From Psettodes erumei (taxonomy: Eukaryota > Chordata > Actinopteri > Pleuronectiformes > Psettodidae), in the NCBI GenBank assembly GCA_016785225.1, contig JAFBJZ010000660.1, forward strand, positions 2,790,001 through 2,854,000: DNA of 64,000 nucleotides, read 5' to 3'. Positions 1-14,000 of the stretch are shown here, piece by piece. The notes beneath the pieces are model-generated. The model was not told where the DNA came from. It made no database searches and saw only the letters and a program-made list of their open reading frames with translations. Within the stretch, counting starts at the first letter, position 1, and every line of letters starts with the position of its first letter. A program made the translations under genes and the position numbers.

Positions 1-3000
1 CAACATAAAAGGTAATTTACCTGCATGGCCAATTAAAAAAGTCAGAGCCCCCTCATCATCCCATGGACAAAGTTACTTATTAATAGTTCCAGTCATGATG
101 CAGAGATGCCAGCAAACTCAGCGGGAAGCAGCTGTTTTCCAGCAGCTCTCACCATACTTTGGAAACTGCAAATTCTCAACTATACGATGAAAATCTGCGT
201 GTTACAGCAGGTGGGATCTTTTACGATACACTTGGTACAAACTCTTCCTCCCTGCATGCATATTCATATAGCTAACTCGCACGATGGAGGACAGCTTGCC
301 ACTCTGCATGTTTTGAAAGAAAACAGCTGGGAATTAAACCTTCACCTACAACACCCCCTCTCTGTGGAACAAGGTTTCCGCCAATATACTATCTCGTGTT
401 TATGTTCACACTCGGGACCCATTTATTTAGTACAGCAGAGCGTAACTTGCCCCCTTACCAGCCATTCTTTCCCCATGATTTCCCTCTCTGCCGCCTGTAT
501 GACTTTTTCCTACACGTCCATACTTGATGCTTGCATGTTTTAGGAACATAAAGAGTGCTGCTGTATGAACGATTCTGAATTAATTGAACATATTTTATAG
601 ATTTCACCATGAACTCTAGCTGAGCTGTGCTTGAGTTATGCTCTGATGCTGCAGGCTCAGATTCTCACATGTTAATCTGATCAACAAGATGGCAACGCAC
701 CAAGCTACCCCTTCATGCTCACAGAGCAGCTCCACCGTGGTGGGTGCGGGGAGGATGACGTCAGGCTGCAAAAGGCTCTGATCCACAGTTTAAACGCCTC
801 ATGCTTGGCTGCAAGGCACAAGAGCTCCTCTCTCAGCCAAACCATTCCTTCAGAAGCATATAACCTAAGCCTGGTCATGGGAAGTCTTTATTAACTTGTG
901 AGAGAAACACACACACAGCACTCCTTTTTAGGACAATGGATGTTTGGATGACTTGCAGGTTGAGGCCATTTCATTCAAGGGCTAAACTCCAGGGAATCTT
1001 AGCTTAAATGGAAAAAGCTTTTTACTTAAGTGATGAATGGATTCAGCCTGTCAAAGGTTAGGGTTATGTGTGTATACTGAGACAAAGGGGGACAACTTAT
1101 TTACAGTAATGTCTGCAGTGTACGGCAGACAAGCACTTAAGCAGCTTATCTCAGCTTGTCCTTGAATAAAGTCAAAAACTGAGACAATTACTGAAATTTT
1201 TAGTGTATAAATCTCTGCCAGATTGACTACAGGTCAAGCTATAGCAGCTGCCTCAGCTCAGAATAAGTTAGCAGATGTTGGGAAGCCTGGAATGACAAAC
1301 TGTGTAGGAGCAGGGAAGAGTAGCATCCAGTTTAAGATAGAATCTTTTTTGGGGGAGTCAATGAGGAACAATTTCTCTCTGTTTGTGAAAATGATCCTCA
1401 TGCTCCTAAATCTCTCTGGTCGTTTGTCATGGCAGAAAGATCAGAGCCTCAGCCTGCTTTGTCACCATAGCTCCTTCAAACAACAAAACAGCACCTACTC
1501 ACACCACCTCCATTCATTGCGTTCATTGCCAGTGATGGGATTTCTTATTTTTAAATTTTCATTTTCCTTCAAGGACACTGTCAAGGACTTCTGAGTGAGA
1601 ATGGGAGTGCAGCTGCCTCTAAATCTGGTGATTTTTTTTACTGCTATGTTTTGTAGGCGCATTTCTTCTTGTTCTTGTTACTATGCCTTACCCCTTAGTT
1701 CCTGCATCCACTTTTAGGTTTAATAGTTGTTGAACTTTTTGGCTTTTTCTCATGTTGTTGGTGTTATTCTAGTATTAACTGTTATAGTACTCAGTATTAT
1801 GTATTGTTACCTTTATAAAGCTGCATTTTCATATTTATCAAATTCAGTAGTAACATGTCATATTTACACATCAAGCAGACGCAGAGCAACATTAGGATTC
1901 ATTTGCGATTGCGTTTTCTGGCCACCTGGCGAATCTGGGGCCACATTCACTCTCCTGTTAGCTCTACTTTGGTCTCCACCAACTTATTAACTAACTTATA
2001 TTAACATCTTCAAGTCGTGACAATATCTGGCTGAGAAAAATGCTTTTCAGGTAAAAAAAAAACAAACGACAGCCTTCTGTGGCTGAAAATGACTCTATGA
2101 AACCCAAACTATAAATTCTTAGGCTGACCTGAAGAAGGAGAGGTAACTTGCTGTATAGCTCCTCAATGTCAAATGACATGAATCTGTGAAAATAACTTTG
2201 CTCTAAATTGCAAGTCTGGGGGAAAAAAAAGCAATAGCAAAAAAAAAACCCACTTGGGCTTTAATATCTTGATCATGTCCAAAACCAAATAATTCTGAGT
2301 AATATGAACATCCCACACCACCAGTCATGCCAAATGTATGCAGTATGCCTTTGAAAACTCTTCCCATTCAACATGAGCCATGTTTACTCCAACCACTGGA
2401 AAATGTTTCAATATGTCTGATGTTAGTAGTAGACGCACTGATTTTCAGATGTCTGTCCAGCATCAGGCACCAATCTGATAAATCACACACTTCACACACT
2501 CCACAACCTGTTGTGCATAAAGACACACTGTGCCCAGAAAACAAACTGTACTGACAGAGCATTTCAGACGAGGGCACAGCAGATCTCAGAGTCCAATGAA
2601 CCTTATGTCCAGTATAAAAGGCAAATATGTTATTGCTGAGAGCTAATCTAGGGATAGTTTTGCTTATTAAGATAATTTAGTTAGAAATGAAAGCAAATGT
2701 GTGGTTTACAGGGTTGAGCGGTCATGATAATTAGGAGTAAATTGTGCTTTCAGTAAACATTTCAGTGGCCTTGTCTATAATGAACCTTTGCACAAATAGA
2801 TCAAAACCCCTGCTGACTGACTGTGTAAACTCTTTACTCTGAAATTTGAAAAAGGTGGGAGAATGCAGACAGAGTCTAAAAGTTTAGCCAGACAATTTTT
2901 TATGCCATTTACAATGCTATTGCCTGATCAGAATAGACCTTAATTAAAAATTCACCCTAATCGCTGCCCTTCCTATACCTTGACCTCCACAAAGAAAAAC

Positions 3001-6000
3001 AAACTACAAGGGAAACAATACAAAGAAATGTTAAGCTGTGCAGGCATACATTTACAAAGACCAAACTCTTTAATCTTCAAGGATCGTGAAAGCATAAATC
3101 AACCAAATCCTAACCATTGGCAAAGCCGAGTGTTGCTAGATACGACAGTATGCTGTAATGTCTCCCATGAGCAGACGCATATTTCCTCCTGTCTAAAACA
3201 GTGGAGCGCCATCACGAAACTAACAGGAAACCTATACCATCTGTACTGTCACATGCAAAGCATTCATATGCAGAGGTACACACCACACTACCTGCTGTTC
3301 AAAACCCTCACCTCGCACACCAACATTCCTTTGAAACACACAAACAAAAAAAGCACAGCTCTGTGCTTCAGCCTTTGTGTAAAATGACTCTCCCTCAATA
3401 AAGATCCCAAGGGTGCAGATAAGGAGATATACATCACTTATGCTTTGGCGAATTCAAGTGCATTTAATTTATTGCTTTTTAAAACAATGTTCGCGTAAAC
3501 ACAAATTGCAGGAAACTTTTATGGTCTTGCATGCATCATGAAGAAGGCATTCAACATTTGACCCTTGGACAGTTAAAGCCACAGCTGGGATTTATAAAGC
3601 AGGAGAGAAAAGGTGCCTCAATTCTCCGGTGGAAATTTGCAGATGGAATACGTTTACTGCTCAAACATACCAAATTCAACAGCGTGATATTTTTACTACA
3701 TTCTCTCAACAACAACTTGATATAATGCCAACCCTAACTATAGCTGCATTAGTGTGATATCTGGATCTGAAATCAAGCCAGCCACCTATAAATACACCGA
3801 TGTGTTCCCTCATATCTCAGTTCCTCCTCATTCAATTCCCACATTGTGATATTCTCAACACATTGTTTCTGTGCTATTTCCAGTGTTATTTCTATATCTT
3901 ATTTGAGAGAATTTTAAGGCTTTGCACTCTTGAAATGATCCTAAAGCTGTGAAGTTGAGTTCCAGAAATTCAGGAGCAGAGGTAAAAGTTAATTAGCCTG
4001 GGTTCTTGACCCAGGGCTCCAGACACCGTCATGTCCTAGCTTTAACCCCTCGCTGATCTCTATTGTAACTTGACTGATGAGTGTGGAGTCACCACAAGGA
4101 CACATGCACGGATCTCCCAAAAAGCAAAATAAACCTTTTGCTGAAAAAAGTAAGAATCCAGATGAGGTCCTTTTAAGGAAGCAGCTCTTTGTTTTGAGAG
4201 CTGCGAATCAAATAGGAAGGAGGAAGATTTAGTTACTATTTAAGTCTGTATTATGTTTTAGGCAGTAATGGGGAGGATACTTGTACTATTGCTACAAATA
4301 AGACATTTTGCTATGATTTCAAATACAATTGCAGGGGTAAATATAATGTTCAAGACAGATCTTTCAGACACAGACAATATTTTACTGGGTTTTATTCATA
4401 AACTCATTTCACTGAAGGCATCAGAATTTCATTTCTCAAATTTGTTGCCATTCGAATGAACAACAAGCATCCAAAGACTTCCTGCCTTTGAGAGATTAAC
4501 TTCTTTCAACATCCTGGTAAATATTCCTTCTACATAAACAGGAAGCTTGTTATCTGTACTGTTTTTCAATTAATTTAAGAAGCACAGTTAAAAAAAAAAA
4601 AAAGGAAGATCCCTCTACAAAAGTTCAAAGAGTCTGATTTATGCATCATTTTCTACTGCATCAGTTTAAATAATGTTAAAGTGTAATTTAACATGCTTTT
4701 GTTGAAAATAAGTCTCTCAGTTTTAGGAGCAAACCACCAATAGAAAGATGCGATACCAGCAGGGAGGAGCGGCTCGAATGTGCAGTTTACAAAATGAAGT
4801 TCAGTGTATTTGAGTCCACTCCATCCTGGTGATAGAGGTCTCCAGATGCTTCCTGCATCTGATTTCATCACTGTGGCCCAAATCTGGGGAGCTTTTGCGC
4901 CACTGTTAGTGTTAGAGCCATTGTTTTTAGACAAAGCCCTGATAAAATTTACAGCTGAAATTAGTCAAATTCACCTGATGAAGTAAGGTTATAGTCACTG
5001 TTGGACATAAACAAAGGTCTTATATACTGTGTTTGTTCCACTTCCTTTGAGGCAGATCTTGCCCATTTATACAGGAAGCAAAATTTGATGCTGACGCCAC
5101 CACACCAAGAACATACACTAATATTAACTAATGGGTCATTTAATGGGAAGTGATGCTGGTGGAGACACTGCCAGGTTGTTAAGAAGGAAGCCAAGTGTTG
5201 AAGGAGCCTTTTGTCTCGTCCTTGTGTGGTGAAGCACAGGCACCATCACTTTATGACTTTCTGAATTTACACGCAAAATCATTCGCAGTGTGCAGTGCAT
5301 ACATGTTTCCTCTGCATTGGGAGCAGGAAACATGGCAAGAAAAACTTTTTCATTGCGGTCAGACTTGGCCACCCATTACGCTGCCTTGCAATGGCACAGT
5401 GTGGCAATAACGCGGCCAAAAGACTGCGGAAACAATCTGCCGAACATGCTTAGCTGCCAAAATCAACAAATCATCAAATCTGCCCAACCTTTGGTCTGTC
5501 TTGATGTGAGTCACGACGACGGATTTACTATGGCAACAACACAGTGTAGGATTAATGAGCAGCCATACCAGAAAAAATACTTCACTTATATCCTCAGTGC
5601 ACATGCATGAGAGGAACTTCATGAGAAGTTTGACTTGTTCTGCTGTAACAAAAGGCTCTTGGCTGCACACTCCCAAAACAAGCCTGGAGAACTGACTAAT
5701 GTTCACTTTGGCGTGACCATGTAGGGAAATCCTGACCAAAATATTACCCTGAGCTAAAATTAACCTGAAGAGCTCTTCTTCAGTATCCAGTAAGTGCTAT
5801 AAACAATAGTACCTGCAGACAAAGCATTCAGCCAAACTTATTTATATGACAGTGTTGAGGACATTTTTCACTATAGATTTATTATTGCAGCGCCCTTCCC
5901 TTTATTTTATTCACTTTTTATACATTTTTTCATTACATTCTTTATAAATAAGGTGATTGACTTGCTGCCGTGTGTAATAGAAGACACCTGGATCTGATTA

Positions 6001-9000
6001 CCTTCCGCTATATACTTTCATTGTTAACTGCTCTCTTGGCCTGGGGTAAATGAATCCTAGGGAACGGCATCAAGGGAATTGCACGTTTCTATTGAACTGT
6101 AAAGAGGCAAACAATGCAGGCAGTGTGGCAGTGGCCCAGCTCTGGGTTTCCACGTGCCAGACACTGTTACAACTCTGTGACTTTGTCTAACTGGAAACTC
6201 TTTGGGATGCAGTGACAGGAACTCCTGCTTTGCTTTACTCTCCAGAGTTTCCTGCTTGTCTGTGGAGAGTTGATTCGGGTCAAACAGTCAGTGCAAATGA
6301 TTTTGCACGTTTGTTTTCACTTAGAGATTAGTGGATTTAACTGTAATATGCAGCTCAAATACTATCAGGTAATCTGTCAATCACAGGCATGTCTATTACA
6401 GTGTCTGTAAGTTACTTCACTCTGATTGTCCAGAGATTCTGGGAACAAAAACTGTTCCTCAGAATCATTAGTGACTAAAGCTGCAAATAACAAATAAGGA
6501 GCTCAGTTTACTATACAAGCGGTGAATTTCAAATAATGACTTATCGAAATAGTAAATACCAGATTTGTTCTCTTGTAAAGCTGCAGTTTGCTTGTTTATC
6601 ATTTGTCTTTCAGGCAAAATATAGCATGGAAATGGTGTGTCAGCCCGCCCAAGGAAGCCAAATGAGATATGAATGAGATATGTTGCAACAAACAGACACG
6701 CAGATGAGTTCCAACATTGCCTTTCAAATGGATTTATGGAGGCAATGATACAAGTAACCTGATTCCTCCTGCAACTTCATAGACTATCATCAGTCCATCT
6801 GCCCAGTCGGACAATCTCATGCATTGTATTGCTCAAATCCAACACGTCTGCGTAATCTAGTTTTTCCATTCAGTCATATGCAACTGGAGACTGGAGATGG
6901 CCTCAATGCATTTAGCCTTGACAGATAGATGTTCATCCTGCAGATGCTCCAATAACAGCGGCAGTCTTTAGAATTAAGTTTGATAGAGCTTTAAATACTC
7001 TGGCGGTGCCAAGCAAATGTTAGGGGGACTTGGGATATAGGCCACATACTTGGTGGAATATAGGCCAGAGGAAAGTGAGCAGGATACTTTACAAGCTAAA
7101 TTAAACAGACAACTGTTACGGGCAGGGCTCTAACAGCCTATTTTAGCTCCTCCTTGGAGACTGTGCTGCATAATACCACTCATGACCACAAATGGAAGTG
7201 GCACTTGGCATGATTTCAAGGCTCACGTGCACTGCACGGGGACTGCTGGAGCAGAAACGCATATATGACGATGGATGAATTGCCAGAGATGTAAACATGC
7301 CATGCTGAGTTGTGATCAAGGCAAAAGTGCAGAACATCGAGCAGAGTAATACTTAAAATGCGTGTACTAAGTCGAGCAATAAATCGCAGCCAAGTGAGCA
7401 GTAAAAGCCAACCTACAGCCAAACATTGTGACAAAAAGAATAATGAATACATATATTGCAAATTAATGTTGACATTACACCTGTTGCACTTTAAATCTGT
7501 GGAAACTGATGTACTCCACTCAACCTTTAGCATGCATAGACAGTATAGATAAGCAAAATACAGAATATGATCTGAATACATTTGTCACTTCATTTGTTTG
7601 GTTTTGTTTTTATCCATGTTAGTGTCATGGCTCTATGGTGTTATTAATTGTTCCTTTCCCCAAACTTCTATACTGTGTTCCTTATCATACCCATCCTTCA
7701 CAGGATTTACAGTAATATGTCAGCATGTAAAAACTCAGTTACCTGTCTAATAGGCATTTGCACTGTTTACACCTTTCTGCTCTTAATGCCTCTATAATAA
7801 AGTGTAATTACTGAGGCATCCTGTTGCAAATGAATAATAATCCAAACCTTCAAGCTATTCCACTACAAGTGCTCTGGCATGCATGATAAGATGAGAGACT
7901 ATGTTACACTATAGCATGCCAACTGTACAAAATTACTTAATACAACACATCCAACTGAAGAATTTCCGCTTCAAGTTGGCGGTTCTCTTGTTAAATGACT
8001 CATTTCCATCTCACGCACAGCACCCTCTGGTCATCTAATCATTCATCACTGCTAGAAACTGCCTTCCCTCCCTAACGTGAGGTACAACTGAAGCAAAAGC
8101 CTGCACAGAGTTCATTTCGCTAAAAATAACCAAACAAAGTCCATCTGGAGGTGCTCTGTTGGTCGAAGCCAAAGAAAACATGTTTAAAGCGATCAACATG
8201 AAAGACTTGCATAATTTCAGAAAGAATTACTCCAGAAAAAAAAGTTAGGATTGAACTATTCGCTTCTGTACTCTGTGCTCTCTGAACAACTCCTGCTATG
8301 CCCTCATGTTCTCAGCACTACATGATTTACAGAGTAGCCGGTCCAACTTTTTTTTAACTTGATTTCAAATGGTGTAAAATCGAGCATGTTTGCTCCAGTC
8401 CTGTTGCTGCATGTGCATCGTGTAGAACAAATACACCTTTAACAATGCATCATTAAACTTTGCTGCTAACTGAGGTCCTTTTTAAAAATGTTTAAAGTAT
8501 AAAGTCAAAAAATGGGGTTGACAGATGAAGTTACAAATGTGAGGGTTGCTCAAAATAGCTCCTGTCCTGCTTTGACCGGCCCTCGTGCATCAGGGCTTCA
8601 GCAATTAACCCTGATGCGAGGGCTTTTCATCAGCAGCACCAGCATGCAGCTCCAGTTGACACAATAGCAGCCCAGCACCCTGCTGGGATGTTATAACCCC
8701 AGTCCTGTGTTTTAGCTGAGAGAAGGGTGGGGTTGGCGTACACCCCCCTTCCCTTGAGGATGCAGTCGGGCAACCAGCTGCTTTCCATTAGCATTCCTCT
8801 TCTGGGGAATGGGAGGACTGGCTCATGCAGGCAGACGCATGAGGAAGATAAATGATGCGACTAGTCAAGCAGACAAGACCCTCTCTTAGAGTGGAGACGG
8901 CTCACCTCTGATTATGGTGCGTCTTCAGCTCATCTCTCGAGTTGAGGACAAAGATGATGATGATGATGCCATGATGATCGTGGCAGAAGTATAACGAAGC

Positions 9001-10877
9001 CGTAATCATTGTCCCTTTTACTTTTCACACGTATACAAGCCATTCAGCCCCATAAACAGTCTGGTGAGGTTGTAATTTGGGCACCACACCTTCGCCATTC
9101 TGTATGGCATTTTAGCATTTAGTGGCTCTGGGATTCTCAGTTTTGGTTTCTGCCACTGAGCAGGAATGTGTGGATACGTACAGTGAAACAATAATAATCC
9201 ACACTGCTGCAGTGGGAGCCATGCTGCACTTCAAACCTTTTGTCGAGCCAATCTAAATATTTCATGAATCTGCATGAAGTCACCCCAATGGACACTTGAA
9301 ATAGTCACCGAGTATTCAGCATTTTGGGAAATACACCTATTTGCTTTCTCATTGAAAGATGACAAGACTGATTCTCATATTTGTCTCTTAAATATAAAGC
9401 TAGAGCCGGCAGATGGTTAACTTTGTTGAGCATAAAGACTAGGGAAAAAAAGCTTGGCTCTCTTTCAAGAAAATAATCCACTTGCTAGGAACCTTTAAAG
9501 GTCAGAAATCAACAGATTACTTCTCGTTTACATGATCTGTACAAAAAAATTATATGTAAACCAACAATTTACAGAAGTTATTGTGCCTGCCCTGGAAAAC
9601 ATCAAAGGTGTTCCTTGGTGGATTATTTTTTACCTTTGCACAGAGCTGAGCATCTACTGGTTCCAGCTTCATTATAAACAGATAGGCATGAGGATGGTAT
9701 TGGTTGGTATATAACAAACTCAAAGTTTAATTTCATCCAGCAACATTGGTGCCTTAAATTACCAACGCAGCTGCAAAATACGATTTGTTCCTGAAGTTAA
9801 CATCTGGCTTGATGGATGCCACTTAAAGTGTGTTTATCTCACAGCTAGAGAGATGCCACAGATATGTGCCATCTATGAGCTACGACTGAGTGATAATTCA
9901 CTCGCCCACCCACAAACCACTTCAACCAAAACCACCTGTTTGGTTGGATTAAATTTGGGCAGAAACACTAATTTACATGAATTAGCCTCCTGTTATTGTT
10001 CTGCTTTGAAACTTTGACGTAGTGAAAATTACATCTGAAATGTTCGTGTGCAAAACTTTAATGAAGAGCCTTAGTAAACACATGCGGGAGTACGCTACAT
10101 GACCCTTGATAACTGTGATGTGTGTGTTGTGATAAAGAAGGGGCTTGATGCTTCAACTGCTCTGTGTGATATACGCTCATTATAGTCTGGATGGTTGAAG
10201 GAAGAGAAGCAGGCATGGTAATGACAGCCCCCTTAGTCAGCAGCTCAGCCTCCCACGGTGAAAGAGCCTGGAGAGTACCATTAAGAACCCCAGTGAAATT
10301 TACAGGCCTTTGTATTAGACGAGGTGAAACATGGATGGTTCCCTCAGGACGGGGAACCTCTCCGCGGCTGCACAGCTAAATCACAGAGGAACACAATAGA
10401 GGGACTATGCAATGACAGAGGAGACTCTGTTTCCTGTTTCTGTCAGTTTCTGCAGACGCACACTTGAGCAGCATGGGTTCATGAACCATCAACTGCCTGA
10501 CTGTTACCTTTAACCCAGCCCAGCAGGGTGACACAAATGACTTCCCAGCGGATGCCTGTTGATCCATAGCCTTCAGCTACAGCTGCTCCTATATCACTAT
10601 GAGCTATGCGTCGGTCCTTCCTTCATCTTGACATTTTAATTTTTCTCTTGCTTGAATCTGTCTAAACATTTTGAGATGAAAGCATAGAGGCTGACGCTCC
10701 GACCAAAAACTACATAAATAAATACAGGAAAATAGACCACATAAGCAAATAACTCATTTCGCAAAACAACACTGCAGGGCAAGAGAGCTGAAGTTCATGG
10801 GAAAGACCTGAGAGAGCAGCTGAGGACAACCCAACGCAAACGCCACCAGCAGTAAGGCAGGACGATCCAAACCTTAC
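1..10877 (-). other. itga9 intron 15 (partial); no exon seen
   Basis: Nearly 11 kb with no stretch that reads as the next integrin exon or any other recognisable protein on either strand. Open frames here are short and unlike known families. Composition is AT-rich with homopolymer runs. Local items are a bulged hairpin at about 8578-8624 and a short GATGAT run near 8953-8968. Mammalian ITGA9 also has very large introns, so an intron is the simplest reading. Confidence 0.7.
8578..8624. repeat. Bulged hairpin in itga9 intron 15
   Basis: Arm GGCCCTCGTGCATCAGGG (8578-8595) pairs with CCCTGATGCGAGGGCT (8609-8624): about 16 pairs including one G-U, one 2-nt bulge and a 13-nt loop. Too short and unbalanced to call a microRNA precursor. 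Confidence 0.7.
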
Positions 10878-11038
10878 CTTAACATAGGCGGTGTAGCGCT
10901 GGCACTCCTCCCTGTTGATGTCCAGTCTGAGTTGCTGGCTCATCTGGCTGATCTGAGATCCGCTCTGAATGAAGTAAACCCGCGAAGGCTGGCTCTTCTG
11001 TCGCTTATCCACATCAGCCGTTAAGTTATACAGCAACT
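10878..11038 (-). CDS. itga9: itga9 coding exon 15 (last in the window)
   Basis: Acceptor CTTCTCAG, donor AAG|GTAAGG. Encodes LLYNLTADVDKRQKSQPSRV, YFIQSGSQISQMSQQLRLDI and ECQRYTAYVK, matching the thigh-domain segment with the RVYF core and the cysteine before the R-Y pair. Ends in phase 0. The next exon (equivalent to mammalian R-R-V-Q-D-V) was not found in 1-10877. Confidence 0.92.
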
Positions 11039-14000
11039 CTGAGAAGAGAAGGAAACACTGTTACACGCATAACATGGACTGACAGCAGCGGTTCATTCAG
11101 TAAAGATAATCCTGGGAAACACTTTAAGTATGCAGGGTTTGGTTTTCTGGTGAGTGCCATCAAAACATGGGAAAAAATAAATTATCTGCTATTGCAGTCA
11201 CATTAATGTAAGCCAGAGGAAAGATGGGAATGTTTTGGACGTCTCTGGGTCAAATCATCTGATATTACTTTAACTTAACAAGAACTCTTTGTCCTTAAAC
11301 TTTCATCTAGAAACTGCACAGAGAATTTAGATTGAATCTCACTTCCACAGAGACATATAGAAGAGCTATGCAGTATTTTATTAATATTAGCTTTCCAAAT
11401 GTATGCACAAAACAAAGTTTTTGTGCAGATATTTTCGTAGCTTAAGGTGAGCAGACAAGGATTAACAACAAAAAAAGGAAATTAATTTTCCAGCTCTTGG
11501 GGGCAGACCTTGCAGTGCTGTGAAAGAAAACATTTCAATAACAACATTCCTGCTGACTCCACCCATAGGCTTTAGTGACACTGAGACACTTCAAATCTAT
11601 TTTGAATTAAGAAATCATAAGCATGAAGTCAAACATTACCAATGTTTTAAAGAAAACCATACATGGGCCTCTGCATTTCATATCCATTCCTCTGAATGAA
11701 TCAGCCTCAGTCTGTAGTAATTGCTTCAGGAGGGTGTCATACTGGTAAAACAGTGGGAGGGGTGGCAAACACACCCCAGTCGGACCAAAGCCTACTGTTT
11801 CCTCGGTCCAACAGAGGGAACGCCATGAGCTCACTCCAGAGGAGGCAAAGGAAGGTTTCATTATGGGAGTCACCAAACACATGGTGCCGAACTTTCCATG
11901 ATGTTCGCCAGACTGCTAAACAGAGAAGCTTTATTCCTGCGAGCCAGGATGTAGTCATTATGTAACGACAGGGCTCCTGCTCCCCTGAGGGGGGGGGCGA
12001 CCAATGACCACACCCAAACACTGGAACAGGACTGCACCTCAACGTTCAACAGGCACCCAACAGTTAGCAAAGGCTCAAGCATAAACCTTTGGCCATAGGC
12101 ACCGAAAGTCAGCCACGGGCCAATGGCTAAAAACATCAACTGTCTCCGAGCACGGGGAGAATTGCTCAGCGTGATCATGTTTACAAATTTAAATACCCAC
12201 AAAGTTCATGGAGTATGAATTTGACTCCAGCATACTATACTGTATATCTATAGCAGTTTGAAAGAAGAAGACCACAACCACAACTAAAGTATGATTCACT
12301 AAATGATGCAGGGAGAACTTTGCCAGTCATGTCAGACACAGGTAGTTAAGGAGCTCTCTAATAGTGGACTAACAACTTTTGTGCGGTTTCTCTCTTGCCA
12401 GGATTTGTCCTCACCCATTTGTCCGGGCAGCTGTCTTCCCCGGAAGCGCATGCAGACCGCGACGTTGAAGCAGTTTTGGTTCTGGTGACCCTCGTGGCAC
12501 TGCGGCACGGAGATGTTGATGGAGACGGGCAGGAAGATGGAGACATCCACCGTGATGACAGGTCGAGTCCTGCAACGCCATCAGCCGACACAGGACAGGT
12601 AGGAAAGATCGGATGCAAAAATCACTCAGATGTAATTTTTAAAAAAAACAATTGACTGATCTTTTTGATCTACTCACCTCAGCAACACCACACTATCTGC
12701 CATGAAAGCTCCAATAGTGACATCTGCAACAAAAACAAAAGCACGACTGATTTGTTAAAACATGAAAAAGATATGACATTAAAGTGACATTGGCTGGCAG
12801 GGCTCTTTACACCTGCAAATCCAGAACAATACACAGAGGTCTTTAACTGTCATGCTGGTCTGAATGTCAGCTGTGGAATGCAGTAAACAAGATGCCTCTA
12901 TCACGAGTCTGAAACTCTGAATTTGCAGGAGAATGAGAGCCCAAAACCATGAGTATGCAAGACCAAATATTTAATAACATATTTAATAATCTCATTCTTT
13001 TCCTTTTGATATGTTTTGTTTTTATTTCCTTTTCTCATCTAGTCTGGTCCGATATGACTGCACCTGTGTAACCGTTGCCATCCATGTCCACGTTGCCAGA
13101 GATTGACTGTCCAAACATCTGCAGACCAGGGCTGACAGTGCGCCCAGACAGTTTCTGTAACAGATGATACCAACCTTCAAATAACATGTGAGTCAACACG
13201 CAAAAGAGCACATTGTGTAATGTGTTTTCACTGAGTTTGTTTTTCATCGATGAATGATCTGTGCTTCGGTAGGTTAGATTGGCATTGAGACCGTGATGAA
13301 AGGTACATGGGTGTATGCTGCTAGCCTCAAAAATACACCTCTATAATTTATCGATTAACAAATTACGTCTTGTTTGTTTAAAATGTCAGCAACAAGTGTA
13401 AAAATAGACAAGATTTTGGTTGAGTATCACATCATGATATTTCTTTGCTAAATATTAAAAAAGAAAAATGTATATGGTACAGGCAGGTTTTCTGACCACA
13501 CTTGTCTCACCATGGAGTATTTGCTGATGATTCCTGTGGCATCCCCATGGTAGATATAAACAGCTCCTCCATAGTCATCCTCTTTAGGCGCTCCTATGGC
13601 TACATCTGAGGGACCGAGGACAAAAAGCGTTGCTGTGAAAAGTCGGACTAGAAATGAATGGGTACATAAATGACTGTGCGTGCGTGTTTGTGAATGCGCG
13701 CAAAAGCTTTCATTAACCCTGCATTTACTTTCGGCCAGGCCAGTGCCTAGGAAACAAGCTGTTACAGTAAGACTTAATAGACAATTAAGTGTTGTTAGTA
13801 GCCATAAAAAACTTGTGAGACCTCTGAGAAAGTGGAAACAGGGCTATAAAGTGTTGGCGAGAGCACTGAAACAACGTCTCCTTATGCCATTTCCCCACAA
13901 AGTCCATGTAGAAACTTTCTTTTTACAAACCAAAACACTTCCATCTCATGTGGTGCAGCTTACAAAAAGCAGAAATTGTAAAAAAAAAAAAAACTAAATT

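Noticed and set aside
106..543. 145-residue open frame at the window start
   Set aside because: No domain, signal or family pattern, and it lies in what synteny predicts to be an itga9 intron on the opposite strand. Length is within chance for this region.
8578..8624. MicroRNA precursor
   Set aside because: The stem is too short (about 16 pairs with a 2-nt bulge) and no known seed was recognised. The miR-26a locus of this syntenic block belongs to ctdspl, which should lie outside the window.
8941..8990. Possible itga9 exon 16 near a CTCACC (donor-like) sequence at 8901
   Set aside because: The translated text does not resemble the expected thigh-domain segment and is dominated by a GATGAT simple repeat.
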